Assembly (NCBI GenBank): GCA_910586295.1 | Contig: CAJUGE010000057.1 | Location: 1-51,890, forward strand | From: an uncultured Bacilli bacterium | GTDB lineage: Bacteria; Bacillota_I; Bacilli_A; RF39; UBA660 | DNA: 51,890 nucleotides | Direction: 5' to 3' | Shown: positions 33,930 through 40,447 of the stretch, piece by piece | How positions within the stretch are numbered: position 1 is the first letter of the stretch | Layout: every line of letters starts with the position of its first letter | The notes under the pieces: generated by a model | What the model saw: only the letters and a program-made list of their open reading frames with translations | Told to the model about the DNA's origin: nothing | The model's database searches: none | Translations under genes and position numbers: made by a program

Positions 33930-34616
33930 ATGGAAAATAATTATATATTATCTACGGAAAATTTAAATTATTATTATCAAGATGGTGACAAAATAAGATA
34001 CATACTAAATGATATTTCATTTAATTTTGAAAATGGCAAATTCTATACAATTTTAGGTGAAAGTGGAAGTGGAAAAACAACACTATTGTCATTATTATCA
34101 GCACTAGATAATCCAAAAAAAGGGCGTATTTTATATAAAGGAATGGATATTAGAAATATTGGATTAGAAGAATATCGAAGAAATAAAATAGGTATTATAT
34201 TTCAAAATTACAATTTGATTAAATATATGACAGGACTTGAAAATCTATATGTTGCAATGGGGATAACTGATAATCATATATCTGGAAATAAAAAGACTAT
34301 TGCTAAAAATTTACTCGCATTTGTAGGTATTGACAAAGTAAAAGCCAGTAGAACAGTTAATAAATTATCTGGAGGAGAACAGCAAAGGGTTGCTATTGCA
34401 AGAAGCCTATCAACAGATGTAGACCTGTTATTTGCAGATGAGCCAACTGGTAACTTAAATATGGAAATATCTTTAGAAATTGTAAAAATCTTTAAAGAAC
34501 TTGCTCATAATCATAATAAATGTATTATTATGGTAACTCATTCAAAAGAACTGGCAAATATGTCAGATGTCATTTTGAAACTTGAAAAAGGAACACTCTC
34601 AAATTATGAAAAGTAG
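33930..34616 (+). CDS. ABC transporter ATPase (MacB/LolD type)
   Basis: The protein has 228 aa, standard for the family. Walker A is GESGSGKTT (Lys49), the Q-loop is FQNYNLI, the signature is LSGGEQQRVAIARSL (from residue 146), and Walker B is LLFADEPTGNL (Asp170, Glu171). The switch histidine is in MVTHSKE. It energises the FtsX-type permease encoded just before it. The downstream PASTA gene overlaps its end by 11 bp. Confidence 0.93.
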   Translation: MENNYILSTENLNYYYQDGDKIRYILNDISFNFENGKFYTILGESGSGKTTLLSLLSALDNPKKGRILYKGMDIRNIGLEEYRRNKIGIIFQNYNLIKYMTGLENLYVAMGITDNHISGNKKTIAKNLLAFVGIDKVKASRTVNKLSGGEQQRVAIARSLSTDVDLLFADEPTGNLNMEISLEIVKIFKELAHNHNKCIIMVTHSKELANMSDVILKLEKGTLSNYEK

Positions 34617-35862
34617 TTTTTTAGAAGAATTTAGTAATGAATCTAGTGTAAGTGGTATTTCTTCCACTGAAGAAATAGTGGAAGACGATATAACATATTT
34701 AGAAAAACAAAAAAGAAAGAAAAAAAAGATTTTTATAGTATGTATAATTGCTTTAGTAATTGTAATTCCGATTATAATCTTTTCTAAATTAGTTACAATT
34801 CCTGACTTTGAAAATAACTTGAGTGAAATAGCAATAAAATGGGGTAGAGATAATGATATAGTTATAAAAGAGGAACAAGAATATAACAATAAAGTAAAAG
34901 AAGGGTTTATTATTTCACAGTCTATTCCTAAAAACAAAAAGATTTTTAAGAAAAGTACAGTTGTTATAAAAGTAAGTCTTGGAAAGAATCCAAATGAGTT
35001 TATAGATGTTCCAGATTTGAAAAATTCAAGTGCAACAGAAATAAAATTATGGAAAGATAGTCAAGAACTTAGATATGTAACGATAAAGGAAGAATACTCT
35101 GATACTATTCAAAAAGGGAATATAATAAGTTATGAATTTGAAAGTGTTACTACTAATGAAACGAATTTCACTAGAAGCGATAAACTTAATATCATTGTTT
35201 CAAAAGGTACTGAAGCAGTAATGATGGAAGATTTTAAAGATAAGTCTAAAGATGAAGTTATAAAATGGTGTAATGGTCATAATTTGAATTATAAAATAAT
35301 TGAAAATTTTAGTAGGAGTGTAGATCCTAACATAGTTATTTCACAATCCATAAAAGCAGGCACTGAAGTAGAAAAAGAAAAAGAAATAGTTTTTGAAATA
35401 TCCAAAGGAGAAGAAATAATTATACCTAATTATAGTAATATTTCTAGTGAAGATGCTCCTTCTGTAAATGAAAAAATAAAAGTTAAAATTAAGTTTGTTT
35501 ATAATATGAAAGTGAATTATGGAAAACTTATAAATCAGTCTATAAAAGCAGGAACAAAGCAAAGCAGTGATGATAATGAAATTATTTTAACTTATTCTCT
35601 AGGAGTTCCATATTTTAGCAGTATGGTTGGTAAAAACGAAAGTGAAATTGCTAAAGTATTTTATGAATATAATCAAAAAGGAGTCAATTTTACTTATAGT
35701 ATAAAGTACACTGATTCATCTTTAGAAAAAGGAGAAATAGTTTCTACATCTAAATCAAATGAATTTGTAACAATGAAAGAACATATAGAAATTTATGTAA
35801 GTAATGGTGTTAATCACAACATTGAAGATAGTTTGGAATCGAATGTCAATGATGATAATTAG
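34606..35862 (+). CDS. PASTA-repeat membrane protein without kinase domain
   Basis: The protein has 418 aa. ATG 34606 is preferred over TTG 34582, which has no ribosome site. Residues about 1-38 are acidic and cytoplasmic, 39-62 are a membrane helix (IFIVCIIALVIVIPIIIF), and the rest is outside. It contains about five PASTA-like units with the pattern VPDFxxxxxxExxxWxxxxxI...GxIISQSIxxGxxV...ISKG; clear examples start near ITIPDFENN, FIDVPDLKNSS and IIPNYSNI. PASTA domains bind peptidoglycan fragments, muropeptides or beta-lactams. Normally they are attached to Ser/Thr kinases or penicillin-binding proteins, but neither is present here. Coupled to the ABC genes, it may be a cell-wall sensor or an antibiotic-binding partner (inference). 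Confidence 0.8.
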   Translation: MKSSFLEEFSNESSVSGISSTEEIVEDDITYLEKQKRKKKKIFIVCIIALVIVIPIIIFSKLVTIPDFENNLSEIAIKWGRDNDIVIKEEQEYNNKVKEGFIISQSIPKNKKIFKKSTVVIKVSLGKNPNEFIDVPDLKNSSATEIKLWKDSQELRYVTIKEEYSDTIQKGNIISYEFESVTTNETNFTRSDKLNIIVSKGTEAVMMEDFKDKSKDEVIKWCNGHNLNYKIIENFSRSVDPNIVISQSIKAGTEVEKEKEIVFEISKGEEIIIPNYSNISSEDAPSVNEKIKVKIKFVYNMKVNYGKLINQSIKAGTKQSSDDNEIILTYSLGVPYFSSMVGKNESEIAKVFYEYNQKGVNFTYSIKYTDSSLEKGEIVSTSKSNEFVTMKEHIEIYVSNGVNHNIEDSLESNVNDDN

Positions 35863-35874
35863 GAGGTAAAAGTA

Positions 35875-36039
35875 ATGCAAAAGTTAGAATGGATTATGTG
35901 TCCTATTTGTAAAAATAAAACAAGACTGAAAATGAGAGATGATACTATTATGAAAAACTTTCCTCTTTATTGTCCGAAATGTAAAAATGAAATTTTGATA
36001 GAAGTTAAGAATATGCAAATAAAAGTCATTAAGGAATAA
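35875..36039 (+). CDS. Cysteine-rich KTR-domain protein
   Basis: The protein has 54 aa and starts at ATG 35875 behind TTAGGAGGT. WIMCPICKNKTRLKMRDDT, then KNFPLYCPKCKNE, then LIEVKN, is the conserved cysteine-rich KTR family. Cys9, Cys12, Cys33 and Cys36 form two CxxC knuckles for zinc. The family is widespread on Gram-positive conjugative elements, usually beside resistance or transport genes, and its function is unknown. It is the last gene of the cargo operon; a strong terminator follows. Confidence 0.85.
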   Translation: MQKLEWIMCPICKNKTRLKMRDDTIMKNFPLYCPKCKNEILIEVKNMQIKVIKE

Positions 36040-36054
36040 AATTGATGAATTAGG

Positions 36055-36093
36055 GTCTATAAATATGTGATTATATTTATAGACTATTTTTTT
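36055..36093 (+). terminator. Strong rho-independent terminator
   Basis: GTCTATAAATAT (36055-36066) pairs perfectly with ATATTTATAGAC (36073-36084), followed by TATTTTTTT. It ends the sigma/ABC/PASTA/KTR operon. Confidence 0.9.
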
Positions 36094-36143
36094 ATAAAAT
36101 AGAAGTTATATTACAAAAAACGACAAATTTTACGGACATAATT

Positions 36144-36152
36144 TGATATAAT
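36144..36152 (+). promoter_or_regulatory. Extended -10 promoter for the attenuator leader
   Basis: TGATATAAT is a perfect extended -10 (TGnTATAAT). A -35 is poor (GACAAA at 36122-36127, spacer 19). It would start a transcript about 36159 that carries the leader peptide and terminator below. Confidence 0.55.
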
Positions 36153-36183
36153 TTTTAAAAATTATGTTGTGATATTTTGTAAA

Positions 36184-36252
36184 ATGTTGAAGATTAAAAC
36201 AAGAGCTAGACGCATAGACGCAGAGCCGATAATCTATGAATCAATATCATAG
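36184..36252 (+). CDS. Putative leader peptide in an attenuator
   Basis: This is a 22-residue frame (ATG 36184 to TAG 36252), containing KIKTRARRIDAEP. It runs through the 5' arm and loop of a terminator hairpin, the geometry expected for translation-controlled attenuation. Arg/Lys-x-Arg motifs like RAR are known to stall ribosomes in the presence of macrolides in other leaders. The start has no good Shine-Dalgarno sequence, which lowers confidence. No intact gene follows directly. Confidence 0.4.
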   Translation: MLKIKTRARRIDAEPIIYESIS

Positions 36253-36268
36253 GTTATTGACTCTTTTT
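36222..36268 (+). terminator. Attenuator-type terminator with competing antiterminator
   Basis: A long stem (36222-36239 with 36247-36264, one mismatch) is capped by a 7-base loop and followed by five T residues. An alternative short stem pairs CATAGA (36213-36218) with TCTATG (36233-36238), which would prevent the terminator. This is a classic pair of exclusive structures. Confidence 0.7.
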
Positions 36269-36284
36269 ATATTTATCACAATTA

Positions 36285-36522
36285 GATGAAGATAATAAAG
36301 GAGCAATGGCTGTTCTAATATAGTAATAATATATGATAGAAAGGTATAAAAAGATGTAAAAAGTAGTAATAGAAGTAATTTTAAGTGGTATGTGGTAAAT
36401 GGTACTTTCGATTATTGATATTACTATAAAAGTTTAAATGTAAAAAGTCCATATACAATAAGTAGTATTCGAAGATATGCTCGTTTACATAGCGATTGCT
36501 TGTAATAGGAGCAAACGATACT
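36285..36522 (+). other. Decayed or non-coding stretch after attenuator
   Basis: After the attenuator there is AAAGGAG followed by ATG (36306), but that frame ends after five codons. The third frame reads as protein-like pieces separated by stops, including SNRSNFKWYVVNGTFDY and SPYTISSIRRYARLHSDCL. It looks like the remains of one or two genes, perhaps the one the attenuator once controlled. I do not recognise the parent family. Confidence 0.35.
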
Positions 36523-36580
36523 ATGATTGTAGAAGATGATTACTATGAATTAAATTTTGTAGAAATTAGATATAAAGGAA

Positions 36581-36630
36581 AGAGAGCAAAATACACTCTA
36601 TTTGCAGTAGGGGTATTTTACTCTCTTTTT
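36581..36630 (+). terminator. Rho-independent terminator
   Basis: AGAGAG-C-AAAATAC (36581-36594) pairs with GTATTTT-A-CTCTCT (36613-36626), one mismatch, and ends in five T residues. It lies inside an open frame that starts at ATG 36523, so that frame is probably not a gene beyond this point. Confidence 0.75.
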
Positions 36631-36668
36631 GTTTGTTTTGGATTAGGGCATTGTCGTAGCCCACCTTT

Positions 36669-36700
36669 GTTCAATTTGAATTTAAAAAAACAAATTGAAC
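36669..36700 (+). promoter_or_regulatory. Perfect inverted repeat touching the ribosome site of the sigma-like gene
   Basis: GTTCAATTTG (36669-36678) and CAAATTGAAC (36691-36700) are perfect 10-bp arms around a 12-base A/T loop. The Shine-Dalgarno GGAGG begins at the very next base. It could be an operator, or an RNA hairpin that affects ribosome loading. Confidence 0.6.
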
Positions 36701-36713
36701 GGAGGAAAGAAAG

Positions 36714-37190
36714 ATGGCAGAACGCCCAAAAAGAAGAAAATATAGGGATAACCCTTATACATTAAATTATTGTGAAGAAACAAATATTTATATAGTAGTA
36801 TTTAAAGATGTGAAAGGACAACTTCAAAAAATAGAAGTTAGTAAGGAAATATATCAAGCATTTGATAGGTTTGAGTTAGATGATGTAAAGGAACTAAATG
36901 AATATGATCGACATATAGAACATTCAGAAGTGTTTGAAAACAACTTAACTGAAAAAGCAATGGGCAAGCCTATGTTAATTGATGAAATAGTAGAAAATCA
37001 AATTATCAATGAAGAATTAAAGAAAGCAATACAAGAATTACCAGAGATTCAGAGAAAAAGGTTAAAGAGATATTATTTTGATGATATGACTATGGAGCAA
37101 ATAGCACTAGAAGAAAAGTGTTCAAAAGTAGCAGTTAAATATAGCATAGATATAGCAATTCAAAAAATATCAAAAAAATTTAAAAATTAG
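36714..37190 (+). CDS. Sigma-70-region-4-like regulator of the element
   Basis: The protein has 158 aa and starts at ATG 36714 after GGAGGAAAGAAAG. The C-terminal HTH is LKKAIQELPEIQRKRLKRYY, then DMTMEQIALEEKCSKVAVKY, the region-4 fold of sigma factors. There is no region 2, so it is not a complete sigma factor. Similar proteins (for example Orf7 of Tn916, and homologues near the integrases of Tn1549-like elements) control element gene expression. It lies between the attenuator region and the integration genes. Confidence 0.82.
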   Translation: MAERPKRRKYRDNPYTLNYCEETNIYIVVFKDVKGQLQKIEVSKEIYQAFDRFELDDVKELNEYDRHIEHSEVFENNLTEKAMGKPMLIDEIVENQIINEELKKAIQELPEIQRKRLKRYYFDDMTMEQIALEEKCSKVAVKYSIDIAIQKISKKFKN

Positions 37191-37215
37191 ACTTAACTTT
37201 TTGCTTATTAGTGAG

Positions 37216-37269
37216 GAAACAAGTGAGAGGGAGTAAAAAACCTCTTGCCTGTTTCTTTTTTGAAACAGG
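37216..37269 (+). terminator. Terminator with overlapping alternative hairpin
   Basis: GAAACAAGTGAGAGG (37216-37230) pairs with CCTCTTGCCTGTTTC (37241-37255) with one mismatch and G-U pairs, followed by seven T residues. The 3' arm can instead pair with the next bases: CCTGTTTC (37248-37255) with GAAACAGG (37262-37269) around T6. The second hairpin would destroy the terminator, so read-through to the downstream RNA may be controlled. Confidence 0.7.
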
Positions 37270-37560
37270 GAGTTCTTTGAAAATTTGATATACATTCATC
37301 AAATACATTCCTACTATTGATAGCACTTTAGCGAGTACGCTTGACGATAAATACTTGGCTATAAAATTAGGTAGCACCTAATCTGCAATGACAAATAGTA
37401 GAATTAAAGATACTCCTGCCTAGCGACAGACTCAAGCAATCGGGGCAGTCTTGTGAGAACCACAAGAGGATGGAATTTCCGTGAGAATAATGTAGCACAT
37501 TGTTCGTTTGATGAAATCCTAAACTGAGGGTATTAAGAAAAATATCAGTTATAAAAAAAT
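37270..37560 (+). ncRNA. Candidate structured non-coding RNA
   Basis: This non-coding stretch is less AT-biased than its surroundings and dense in stems. CTACTATT (37311-37318) pairs with AATAGTAG (37394-37401) and encloses AGCG/CGCT and the perfect hairpin ATTAGGTAGCACCTAAT (37366-37382). Then CTGCC (37416-37420) can pair with GGCAG (37444-37448), and CTTGTG/CACAAG forms a hairpin at 37450-37466. It has no good frame on either strand. It does not match riboswitches, RNase P, SRP, tmRNA or group II intron cores that I can recall. Strand is inferred from gene direction. Confidence 0.5.
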
Positions 37561-37642
37561 AAAAATAAGAAAAATTGAAATATGAAAGCCAGAGTATCAT
37601 TAGATATTTTGGCTTTTTTACATATAAGGAGGAAAAATTTTA

Positions 37643-37849
37643 ATGAAAAGAAAAAATTATAAAGTAAGAGTAAAACTGATATTTGAAACTGCTATGGATC
37701 ATTCACAAACAAGTATGAAAAAAGCACAAGAAGATGTTGATAGAGTTTTAACTAATTATTTGAAAGGTAAGAAAATGAATATATTAAATTTATTTAATGA
37801 GCCACCACACATTATATATAAGGTTGAAAAAATAGATGAAGAACTTTGA
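37643..37849 (+). CDS. Small protein upstream of MazF, possible antitoxin
   Basis: The protein has 68 aa and starts at ATG behind AAGGAGG. It is basic and reads KVRVKLIFETAMDHSQTSMK, then VDRVLTNYLKGKKMN. It overlaps mazF by 14 bp, the position usually held by the antitoxin. It does not look like MazE (no AbrB-type swapped-hairpin pattern) or like a ribbon-helix-helix protein. It may be a new antitoxin type or just a co-transcribed gene. Confidence 0.6.
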   Translation: MKRKNYKVRVKLIFETAMDHSQTSMKKAQEDVDRVLTNYLKGKKMNILNLFNEPPHIIYKVEKIDEEL

Positions 37850-38186
37850 AATTCAAAAAGGAGATATTTACTATGCTATTCTTGATCCAGTAATAGGGAG
37901 TGAGCAAGATGGAAAAAGACCTGTGGTGGTAGTCCAAAATAATCTTGCGAATAAGCATAGCCCAACAGTAATAGTTGCTCCTATAACAACAGTCATTAAA
38001 AAGACATATTTACCAACTCATATAGTGATATATAAAAATAACTTTCTCAAAAAAGATTCAACAATTCTTGTAGAACAAATTAGAGTAATTGATAAATCAA
38101 GAATAACTGCTTATTTAGGAAAATTAAATGATTTTCAAATACAAAAAGTAAATAAAGCAATATCAATACTATTTGAATTAGTATAG
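37836..38186 (+). CDS. mazF: MazF/PemK-family endoribonuclease toxin
   Basis: The protein has 116 aa, standard length. GDIYYAILDPVIGSEQDGKR, PVVVVQNN, then VIVAPITTVIKK, and STILVEQIRVIDKSRI, are the conserved blocks of MazF. The Arg in GKRPVVVV and the Thr in PITT correspond to catalytic residues. MazF cleaves mRNA at short motifs and, with an antitoxin, stabilises mobile elements. Start overlaps the preceding gene; no separate ribosome site is evident. Confidence 0.88.
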   Translation: MKNFEIQKGDIYYAILDPVIGSEQDGKRPVVVVQNNLANKHSPTVIVAPITTVIKKTYLPTHIVIYKNNFLKKDSTILVEQIRVIDKSRITAYLGKLNDFQIQKVNKAISILFELV

Positions 38187-38252
38187 ATATTTTGCTTTTT
38201 TTATTATGAAAGAAAATATAAATGCATAGATTTAAAGAGGAGGAATGATAGT

Positions 38253-38390
38253 GTGGATGAAATTAAATATAATGTTAATACTTTCATAAATAAGGATATT
38301 GATGATAACGATAGTATAGAAAAAATCTTTAATCAGAAATTATTAAAAATAATACTTTTATTAGAAAATAGTAATGTTTGTCAAGTGTGA
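38253..38390 (+). CDS. Small hypothetical protein before the recombinase
   Basis: The protein has 45 aa and starts at GTG 38253 behind GAGGAGG (38237-38243). It reads YNVNTFINKDIDDNDSIEKI, then FNQKLLKIILLLENS: an acidic half followed by an amphipathic helix. I do not recognise it. By position between the toxin pair and the recombinase it could be a directionality factor or a fragment; both are speculation. Confidence 0.45.
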   Translation: MDEIKYNVNTFINKDIDDNDSIEKIFNQKLLKIILLLENSNVCQV

Positions 38391-38466
38391 GAAACTAAAA
38401 AACACACAATTCAATTTTTGTAGGTTTCATTTTAAAATTTAATCGAAAGAAAGGAGGGGACTCTCT

Positions 38467-40080
38467 ATGAAGAAAAATAGAGTTGATATATATACAAGAC
38501 TTTCAGATGAAGATAGATATAAAAAGAATAAAAGTGATGATAGTGAATCTATTGCTAATCAAAAAAGTATGTTGTTAAAGTATGCATTAGAACAAGGTTG
38601 GGAAGTAATAAATGTATATAGTGATGATGATTATTCTGGAGCAGATAGTTCAAGACCACAATTTCAAAAATTATTAAAAGATTGTGAAGATGGTGTAGTA
38701 GATATAGTTTTATGTAAAACACAAAGTAGATTTTCAAGAGATATGGAAATTATTGAAAAGTATATACACAATAAATTTATTGAATGGGGAGTACGCTTCG
38801 TTAGTATTGTAGATAATGCCGATACTGCAAATAAGGGTAATAAAAAATCTAGGCAAATAAATGGTTTGGTTAATGAATGGTATTTAGAAGATTTGTCAGA
38901 TAATATCAGAGATTCTTTACAAAATAGGAGAGAAGATGGTTTATATTTAGGCTCTTTTGCTCCTTATGGTTATATGAAAGATCCATCAAATAAGAATAAG
39001 TTAATTATTGACCCTGTTGCAGCAGAAGTTGTAAAAGAAATATTTGACTTATATAAATCTGGGGTAGGATATTATAATATTGCTATGACTTTGAATGAAA
39101 GAGGTATTCTTACACCTAGTAATTATAAAAAAGAGAAAGGTAGTAAATATATATGCAGACAAGCCAGATTTAAAGAAAAAACAAAATGGTCACAAGATTC
39201 TATTGCTAAAATATTAAGAAATGAAGTTTATATTGGTAATTTAGTACAAGGTATAAGAACTTATGTCAGTTATAAAAATCATAAATCATATATTAAGCCA
39301 AAAGATGAATGGACTTATTCTTACGGTACACACGAACCTATAATAGATATAGATACTTGGAAAACAGTTCAAGCAAAGTTTAAATCTCGAACTCGAACAA
39401 GTAGAACAACTGGAGAAGTATATATGTTAAGTAGAAAAGTCTATTGCAAAGAATGTGGTAGTGTATTCAATAGACAACTTTATAATACAAAAGATGGAAA
39501 AGTACCATATATGAAATGTAAGAGTAGAAAGTTAGCAAGTCGTGATTGCGTTAATAAAGAATCTATTAGATGTGATAGATTAGAAAAACTAATATTAGAT
39601 GAATTGAATAAGCAATTAGAGTTATATTATAATATTGATGAACTAGAAAGATTATATATTTTACAAAAAAAATCTTTAAATAGTAATACATTAGTCAAAA
39701 GTGAGGCATTAAATCAAGAAAAAGAATTGCTAGAAGAAAAAGTTGCAAAAAAGAATGAACATTATAAATCTTTATATGAAGATAAATTAGAAGGAATAAT
39801 TACTCAAGAAGATTTTGTAATGTTTAGAGATAAATTCACAAAAGAAATAGAAGAATATAAAAATAGAATTGAAACAATAAATGAAGAATTAAATACGATA
39901 AAATCAAAGGAAGAAAATATTAAAACAAGTAAAGAGGTTTTTGAAAAATACAGACATATTGATAAACTTACAAAAGAAATTGTTGATGAATTTATTGATG
40001 TAATTAAAATTGGAAAAGTTAATAGCGAAGATAATAGCAGAGATATAGATATTCATTTGAATATCATTAATTTAGATTAG
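38467..40080 (+). CDS. Large serine recombinase (TndX/TnpX type), element integrase
   Basis: The protein has 537 aa and starts at ATG behind AAAGGAGGGGA. The catalytic domain opens with DIYTRLSDED (nucleophile Ser13) and continues with SGADSSRPQFQKLL and CKTQSRFSRD. The recombinase domain has APYGYMKDP and LNERGILTPSN. A zinc ribbon follows (YCKECGSVFNRQ ... YMKCKSRK...RDC), with a coiled-coil segment at about 410-500. TndX/TnpX enzymes excise and insert elements as circles without host factors. It sits at the extreme right end of the element, directly beside the target gene, as expected for the integrase. Confidence 0.93.
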   Translation: MKKNRVDIYTRLSDEDRYKKNKSDDSESIANQKSMLLKYALEQGWEVINVYSDDDYSGADSSRPQFQKLLKDCEDGVVDIVLCKTQSRFSRDMEIIEKYIHNKFIEWGVRFVSIVDNADTANKGNKKSRQINGLVNEWYLEDLSDNIRDSLQNRREDGLYLGSFAPYGYMKDPSNKNKLIIDPVAAEVVKEIFDLYKSGVGYYNIAMTLNERGILTPSNYKKEKGSKYICRQARFKEKTKWSQDSIAKILRNEVYIGNLVQGIRTYVSYKNHKSYIKPKDEWTYSYGTHEPIIDIDTWKTVQAKFKSRTRTSRTTGEVYMLSRKVYCKECGSVFNRQLYNTKDGKVPYMKCKSRKLASRDCVNKESIRCDRLEKLILDELNKQLELYYNIDELERLYILQKKSLNSNTLVKSEALNQEKELLEEKVAKKNEHYKSLYEDKLEGIITQEDFVMFRDKFTKEIEEYKNRIETINEELNTIKSKEENIKTSKEVFEKYRHIDKLTKEIVDEFIDVIKIGKVNSEDNSRDIDIHLNIINLD

Positions 40081-40088
40081 TCACCTTG

Positions 40089-40095
40089 CTAACAA
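40089..40095. other. Candidate right attachment core (attR)
   Basis: CTAACAA here repeats the sequence at 27-33. It lies 9 bases after the recombinase stop codon and about 8 bases before the first amidase codons that match the family. The core could instead be TCTC at 40099-40102. Confidence 0.4.
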
Positions 40096-40096
40096 G

Positions 40097-40360
40097 TATC
40101 TCGGACACGGTGGGAGTGATCCTGGCGCTAGTGGGAATGGAATAATTGAGAAAGATTTGACTTTATTAATTAGTAAGTATATGTATGATAGATTAAGAGA
40201 ACTGGGTGTTCCTGTTAAAATGACTAGAACTACTGATGAAACTTTGGATAGTACTGTTAGATCAAGGAGAATAACGGATGCTTATGGTACAGGGAAAGAT
40301 GTTATTGTTATAAGTAATCACATAAATGCAGGAGGTCCAGCATTTCTAGGTTGTGATTAA
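40097..40360 (+). pseudogene. N-acetylmuramoyl-L-alanine amidase (Amidase_3) fragment, interrupted at both ends
   Basis: The frame reads YLGHGGSDPGASGNGIIEKD, continues with ELGVPVKMTRTTDET, and reaches VIVISNHINAGG, which are the zinc ligands and conserved blocks of Amidase_3. The normal N-terminus is missing: the recombinase gene ends 16 bases upstream. At about 40335 the family similarity stops abruptly after NAGG and the frame ends at 40360. A full domain would continue for about 90 residues, so the rest has been displaced by the next segment. Cell-wall amidases of this kind are common in prophages and as host lysins. Confidence 0.82.
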
Positions 40361-40447
40361 ACTAGACTCCTTCTAAGATTAAGAAAGCCTTTAATTATAA
40401 GGCGAAGAACACAATTTATGTGTTAATTAATTTTAGGAGGATTTTTT

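Larger units (their letters stand above)
27..40095. mobile_element. Integrative and conjugative element, Tn1549-like, about 40 kb
   Basis: A full conjugation set is present in one orientation: relaxase and MobC, VirD4 coupling protein, VirB2-like pilin, VirB6/TrbL, PrgI (VirB3-like), VirB4 and a CD1108-like cell-wall hydrolase. Antirestriction/helicase genes, a surface adhesin with sortase, cargo genes and a large serine recombinase at the right end complete it. The right boundary is supported because an amidase gene fragment starts immediately after the recombinase. The left boundary rests only on a 7-bp CTAACAA repeat shared by both ends, and the element could extend left of the window. Gene content matches clostridial Tn1549/CTn-type elements; the cargo and the overprinted tnpV are the unusual parts. 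Confidence 0.85.

Noticed and set aside
36523..36765. Forward frame starting MIVEDDYYELNFVEIRYKGK
   Set aside because: A strong terminator (36581-36630) and the inverted repeat at 36669-36700 lie inside it, and it overlaps the start of the sigma-like gene. The first 20 residues may be a remnant, so it is not called as a gene.
37270..37560. Group II intron or known riboswitch
   Set aside because: No 5' GUGYG, no domain V-like hairpin, and no reverse transcriptase; conserved boxes of common riboswitches are absent.
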